Source: Pseudomonadota bacterium (lineage in GTDB: Bacteria; Pseudomonadota; Alphaproteobacteria; Rhizobiales; Hyphomicrobiaceae). From it: 8,149 nucleotides of DNA. The first letter of the stretch is position 1. Every line of letters begins with the position of its first letter. Of this stretch, positions 5,699 to 8,149 are shown one piece after another. The translations under genes and the position numbers were made by a program. The DNA is taken from assembly GCA_023428365.1 (NCBI GenBank), contig JAEYYQ010000343.1:1-8149 (forward strand), read 5' to 3'. Below the pieces are notes generated by a model. The model was not told the origin of the DNA. It did no database searches and saw nothing but the letters and a program-made list of their open reading frames with translations.

Positions 5699-7253
5699 AG
5701 TAGCTCGTTGGCCAGGCGTGCATCAGATGCTGGCCGATGCCGTTGGTCATGCGTTGTCGGTGAACGTCGAGCATTCGGATCAGGTAATCGCGCGTATCCT
5801 CCGGTCGGATAACGCTTTGCACAGCGTAAACCGAGGCCATGTCCCACGGCTCGCTGTCTTTACTCATGCGATCGAACGCCTCGTCGAAACCGGGATCACC
5901 CGGCTCCAGGCCATGCACGATCTTCACCGCGAACGTTGGGTCCATGAAGCTGACTTCGGCTGTCGGCCACGCCGCGACTTCGTCGGAATTCCGCCCACCG
6001 CCCATATTGAGGTAGGCCTGTCCGTAGCTTTTACGCAGAATGATCGAGATCTTCGGAACCGTGCACAGCTGTAGCGCCTGCATGTAGTTCATGATCTTGC
6101 CGGGTGCGCGTTTGCGCTCGGCTTCATTGCCGATGGCAAAACCTGGCGTATCAACCAGCAATACGATCGGAATGTTGAAGCTGTCGCAGAGCACAAGGAA
6201 GCTTGTGACTTTCTCGCAGGCGTCGGTGTCCATCGCCCCGCCTTTGAACAACGGGTTATTGGCGACCAAGCCGACGGTGCGGCCGTTCAGCCGCGCGAGA
6301 CCGGTCACAGCAACCTTGCCGAAGCGCGGTTTCAGCTCGAAGAAGCTGCCAGCGTCGATGATCGTGCGGATGATCGTCCGAACGTCGTAAACCTGTGTCC
6401 GTTTGGCTGGCAGCAATTTCGCGATGTCCGCCATTTTCGCACCGGACTCAGGCGCGACCGGATGCATCGGAGGCGTCTCGCGGTTGTGCGCCGGCATGTA
6501 CGACAGAAAGGTCTTGATGGCGGCGAGTGCTTCCTCGTCGGTATCGACGACCATATCGGCAAAGCCGGTGATTTCAGAGTGAACCTTCCAGCCACCCAAG
6601 GCTTCCGGATCGACAGTCTCCTTCATTGCGAGCGATGCGAGTTGCGCGCTCGAGACGGCCATCACCGCGCCTTTGCGCATCACGCTGAAATCGGACAGCA
6701 CCGCGTACCAGGACGACGAACCGTAAGAGTAACCGAGCGTCGCTGAGATCCACGGCGTTTCACGCATCCGCGCATACTGCGTCGGATCGTTGCCGAGCAG
6801 GGTGCCCATGCCGCGCGAACCCATGTGATCAGGCATGCGGGCGCCTGACGACTCTCCGAGGAAAATCATCGGCAAACCGCGGCTGGTCGCGACGCGTTTC
6901 GCGTGCGCAATCTTGCGGCCATTCGTGGCGCTGGACGACGCGCCCATTACGGTGAAGTCGTTGACGACGACGGCACATTCGCGCCCGTCAATCTTGCCGA
7001 AACCAGCAATCTTTCCGTCGGCGGGCGTGCGGTCGCGGTCCTCAGGGCGGGCTGCGGAGGTTCCGAACAATCCGGATTCGATGAATGTGCCCTCGTCCAC
7101 CAACGCATCGATACGTTCGCGCGCATTGAGCACGCCTGCAGCTTTACGGCGCGCCAGCTTTTCCGGTCCGCCCATGGCGAGTGCCTTGGACAGCCGGGCT
7201 TCGTAGTCGTCAGCCTTTTCGGCGACAGGTTCGACGCGATCGATCGTGCTCAT
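5697..7253 (-). CDS. acyl-CoA carboxylase carboxyltransferase subunit, first copy (CT1)
   Basis: Carboxyltransferase of 518 aa, the usual length for PccB-type beta subunits. N-half: LNARERIDALVDEGTFIE (42-59), NDFTVMGASSS (98-108), FLGESSGARMPD (131-142, the SGAR CoA-site motif) and FLSYMPAH (249-256). C-half: GSFFELKPRFGK (302-313), VANNPLFKGGAMD (330-342), LLVDTPGFAIG (365-375), RKSYGQAYLNM (407-417) and AAWPTAEVSFMDP (427-439). The position that is Asp422 in the Streptomyces propionyl-CoA carboxylase beta subunit is Leu415, so ordinary propionyl-CoA specificity is doubtful (inference from alignment by eye). The C-half segment after PGF is altered from the usual EYGGIIRHGA pattern (here ERKRAPGKIM). 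The ATG overlaps the CoA-transferase stop as ATGA, with GAGGG at 7263-7267 nine bases upstream. It lies directly before biotin carboxylase and is the likely partner of CT2. Confidence 0.94.
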   Translation of the reverse strand: MSTIDRVEPVAEKADDYEARLSKALAMGGPEKLARRKAAGVLNARERIDALVDEGTFIESGLFGTSAARPEDRDRTPADGKIAGFGKIDGRECAVVVNDFTVMGASSSATNGRKIAHAKRVATSRGLPMIFLGESSGARMPDHMGSRGMGTLLGNDPTQYARMRETPWISATLGYSYGSSSWYAVLSDFSVMRKGAVMAVSSAQLASLAMKETVDPEALGGWKVHSEITGFADMVVDTDEEALAAIKTFLSYMPAHNRETPPMHPVAPESGAKMADIAKLLPAKRTQVYDVRTIIRTIIDAGSFFELKPRFGKVAVTGLARLNGRTVGLVANNPLFKGGAMDTDACEKVTSFLVLCDSFNIPIVLLVDTPGFAIGNEAERKRAPGKIMNYMQALQLCTVPKISIILRKSYGQAYLNMGGGRNSDEVAAWPTAEVSFMDPTFAVKIVHGLEPGDPGFDEAFDRMSKDSEPWDMASVYAVQSVIRPEDTRDYLIRMLDVHRQRMTNGIGQHLMHAWPTSY

Positions 7254-8149
7254 GCGGCAGAGCCCTCGTGCTGCGGATGTGAGGCCGAGGGTTTTTCGGC
7301 GAGGATGCCTTGGCTGATCAGGGCATCGATCTTTTCATTTTCCAGGCTGAGGACTTCGCGCAAAACCGACCGCGTATCCTGCCCGATGTCACGTCCTGCG
7401 TGACGCACGACGCCTGGAGTTTCCGAGAGCCGCGGAACCACTCCGGCCATGGCGACTGTGCCCAGGTATTGATCGGGAGGCCGGACGATCGAATTGCGCG
7501 CCTGATAATGCGGATCGTTGAAGATGTCCTCGATGGTGAAAATGCGCGTGGCTGGAATGCCGGCTTTCTGCATGATCGCCTCGATTTCAGCGAGCGGGAG
7601 CGTGGACGTCCACCTGCTGATGACGTCATCGAGGGCTGCGTGGTTCTCGTTGCGGCCTGCATGCTTCGCGAAACGCGAGTCGTCGGCCAGTTCCGGCTGG
7701 TGCATCGCGACAGCGAGGCGGCGGAACAGATTGTCGGCCATAGCCGTGATGTGAATGAAGGTGCCATCGGCTGTCGGGTAGAGATTATTGGGCGTACTGC
7801 CGATCAGTCGTGATCCGGTGCGGTCAGGAATGAACCCCATCTTGTCGAAAGCCGGAATCCAGACCTCCATAAAATTGAAGGCGCATTCGTACAGTGCAGC
7901 ATCGATGAATTGCCCGCGTCCGGTCTGCTTGCGCTGCATCAGCGCCATCACGGCACCGTACGCACCGTGGAGGCCAGCAATATAATCGGTCATCGACACG
8001 CCGACGCGAGACGGTGCCCGGTCTGGATCTCCCGTCAGATGCCGCAGCCCGCTCACAGCTTCGCACACCACGCCATAGCCGGGACGGTGAGAGTAGGGGC
8101 CATCCTGACCAAAGCCGGAGATGCGCACCATGACGAGGCCGGGGTTGAT
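7250..8149 (-). CDS. class III CoA-transferase, CaiB/BaiF (formyl-CoA transferase) family (5' end outside window)
   Basis: Transfers CoA from one acyl-CoA to a free carboxylic acid. The frame is open to the window edge; the in-frame ATG at 8131 is internal, since the six codons upstream of it (INPGLV) belong to the conserved strand leading into VRISGFGQDGPY. The visible 299 residues are the C-terminal three quarters of a protein of about 410; the N-terminal part is missing. RPGYGVVCEAVSGLRHLTG and the stretch VGVSMTDYIAGLHGAYG are family hallmarks; the Asp in SMTDY (codon 7985-7987) aligns with the catalytic Asp169 of formyl-CoA transferase, which carries the acyl and glutamyl intermediates. 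TGRGQFIDAALYE follows. The stop overlaps the CT1 start by four bases. Its place first in the operon suggests it activates the carboxylase substrate (inference). Which acid and CoA donor it uses cannot be told. Confidence 0.94.
   Translation of the reverse strand: MNPGLVMVRISGFGQDGPYSHRPGYGVVCEAVSGLRHLTGDPDRAPSRVGVSMTDYIAGLHGAYGAVMALMQRKQTGRGQFIDAALYECAFNFMEVWIPAFDKMGFIPDRTGSRLIGSTPNNLYPTADGTFIHITAMADNLFRRLAVAMHQPELADDSRFAKHAGRNENHAALDDVISRWTSTLPLAEIEAIMQKAGIPATRIFTIEDIFNDPHYQARNSIVRPPDQYLGTVAMAGVVPRLSETPGVVRHAGRDIGQDTRSVLREVLSLENEKIDALISQGILAEKPSASHPQHEGSAA

Larger units (their letters stand above)
1..8149 (-). other. one co-directional operon: CoA-transferase, biotin-dependent carboxylase, ABC importer
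   Basis: All eight genes run in the same direction with junctions of -4, 10, 65, 21, 61, 11 and -4 bases. Two ATGA overlaps, one RBS overlapping a stop codon, and the lack of any visible terminator support a single polycistronic unit continuing beyond both ends. Neither the promoter nor a regulator gene lies in the window. Confidence 0.75.

Noticed and set aside
2415..7253. A biotin-dependent sodium-pumping decarboxylase (methylmalonyl-CoA or glutaconyl-CoA type), which also uses this CT family and a small BCCP
   Set aside because: An intact biotin carboxylase is present, and no membrane beta subunit of such pumps is seen, so ATP-driven carboxylation is the better reading.
1..8149. tRNA, rRNA, CRISPR, insertion sequence, toxin-antitoxin or phage features
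   Set aside because: Nearly every base is accounted for by eight coding genes; reading through found no repeat arrays, transposase or structural RNA.

Overview
This window is a single block of co-directional genes on the minus strand. Read in the direction of transcription (from 8149 down to 1) it encodes: a class III (CaiB/BaiF) CoA-transferase cut off at its N-terminus by the window edge; a carboxyltransferase (CT1); a stand-alone biotin carboxylase; a 73-residue stand-alone biotin carrier protein; a second, divergent carboxyltransferase (CT2); then a SsuA/TauA/NMT1-type periplasmic binding protein, its ABC ATPase and its ABC permease, the last cut off at its C-terminus. No plus-strand gene, RNA gene, mobile element, CRISPR array or clear repeat was found. 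The fairly high GC content, the families present and the GTG starts suggest a proteobacterium, most likely an alphaproteobacterium of the Bradyrhizobium/Rhodopseudomonas type. That placement is an impression from sequence style, not a demonstrated assignment.

Layout. 8149-7250 holds the CoA-transferase, whose stop overlaps the CT1 start by four bases. CT1 runs from 7253 to 5697. Ten bases later biotin carboxylase begins (5686-4331), with a ribosome-binding site that overlaps the CT1 stop. A 65-base gap separates it from the BCCP (4265-4044), and 21 bases separate that from CT2 (4022-2415), both with GTG starts. A 61-base purine-rich leader with a perfect AGGAGG precedes the binding protein (2353-1364). 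The ATPase (about 1352-561) and permease (564 to beyond 1) follow almost without gaps. The longest gap is 65 bases, and no terminator or convincing internal promoter is visible, so the whole set looks like one transcription unit that continues past both ends.

How the genes may work together. The importer would bring in a small organic acid or related anion, the CoA-transferase would activate it as a CoA thioester, and the biotin-dependent carboxylase (BC + BCCP + CT1/CT2) would add CO2 at the expense of ATP. The families are secure. The substrate and the order of reactions are inference. The most unusual points are two full-length but clearly different carboxyltransferases served by one BC and one minimal BCCP, and the fact that neither CT has an acidic residue at the position that is Asp in propionyl-CoA carboxylases. 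Together with the dedicated ABC importer, this points to an acyl-CoA carboxylase with a substrate other than the common propionyl-CoA, possibly an undescribed catabolic route.
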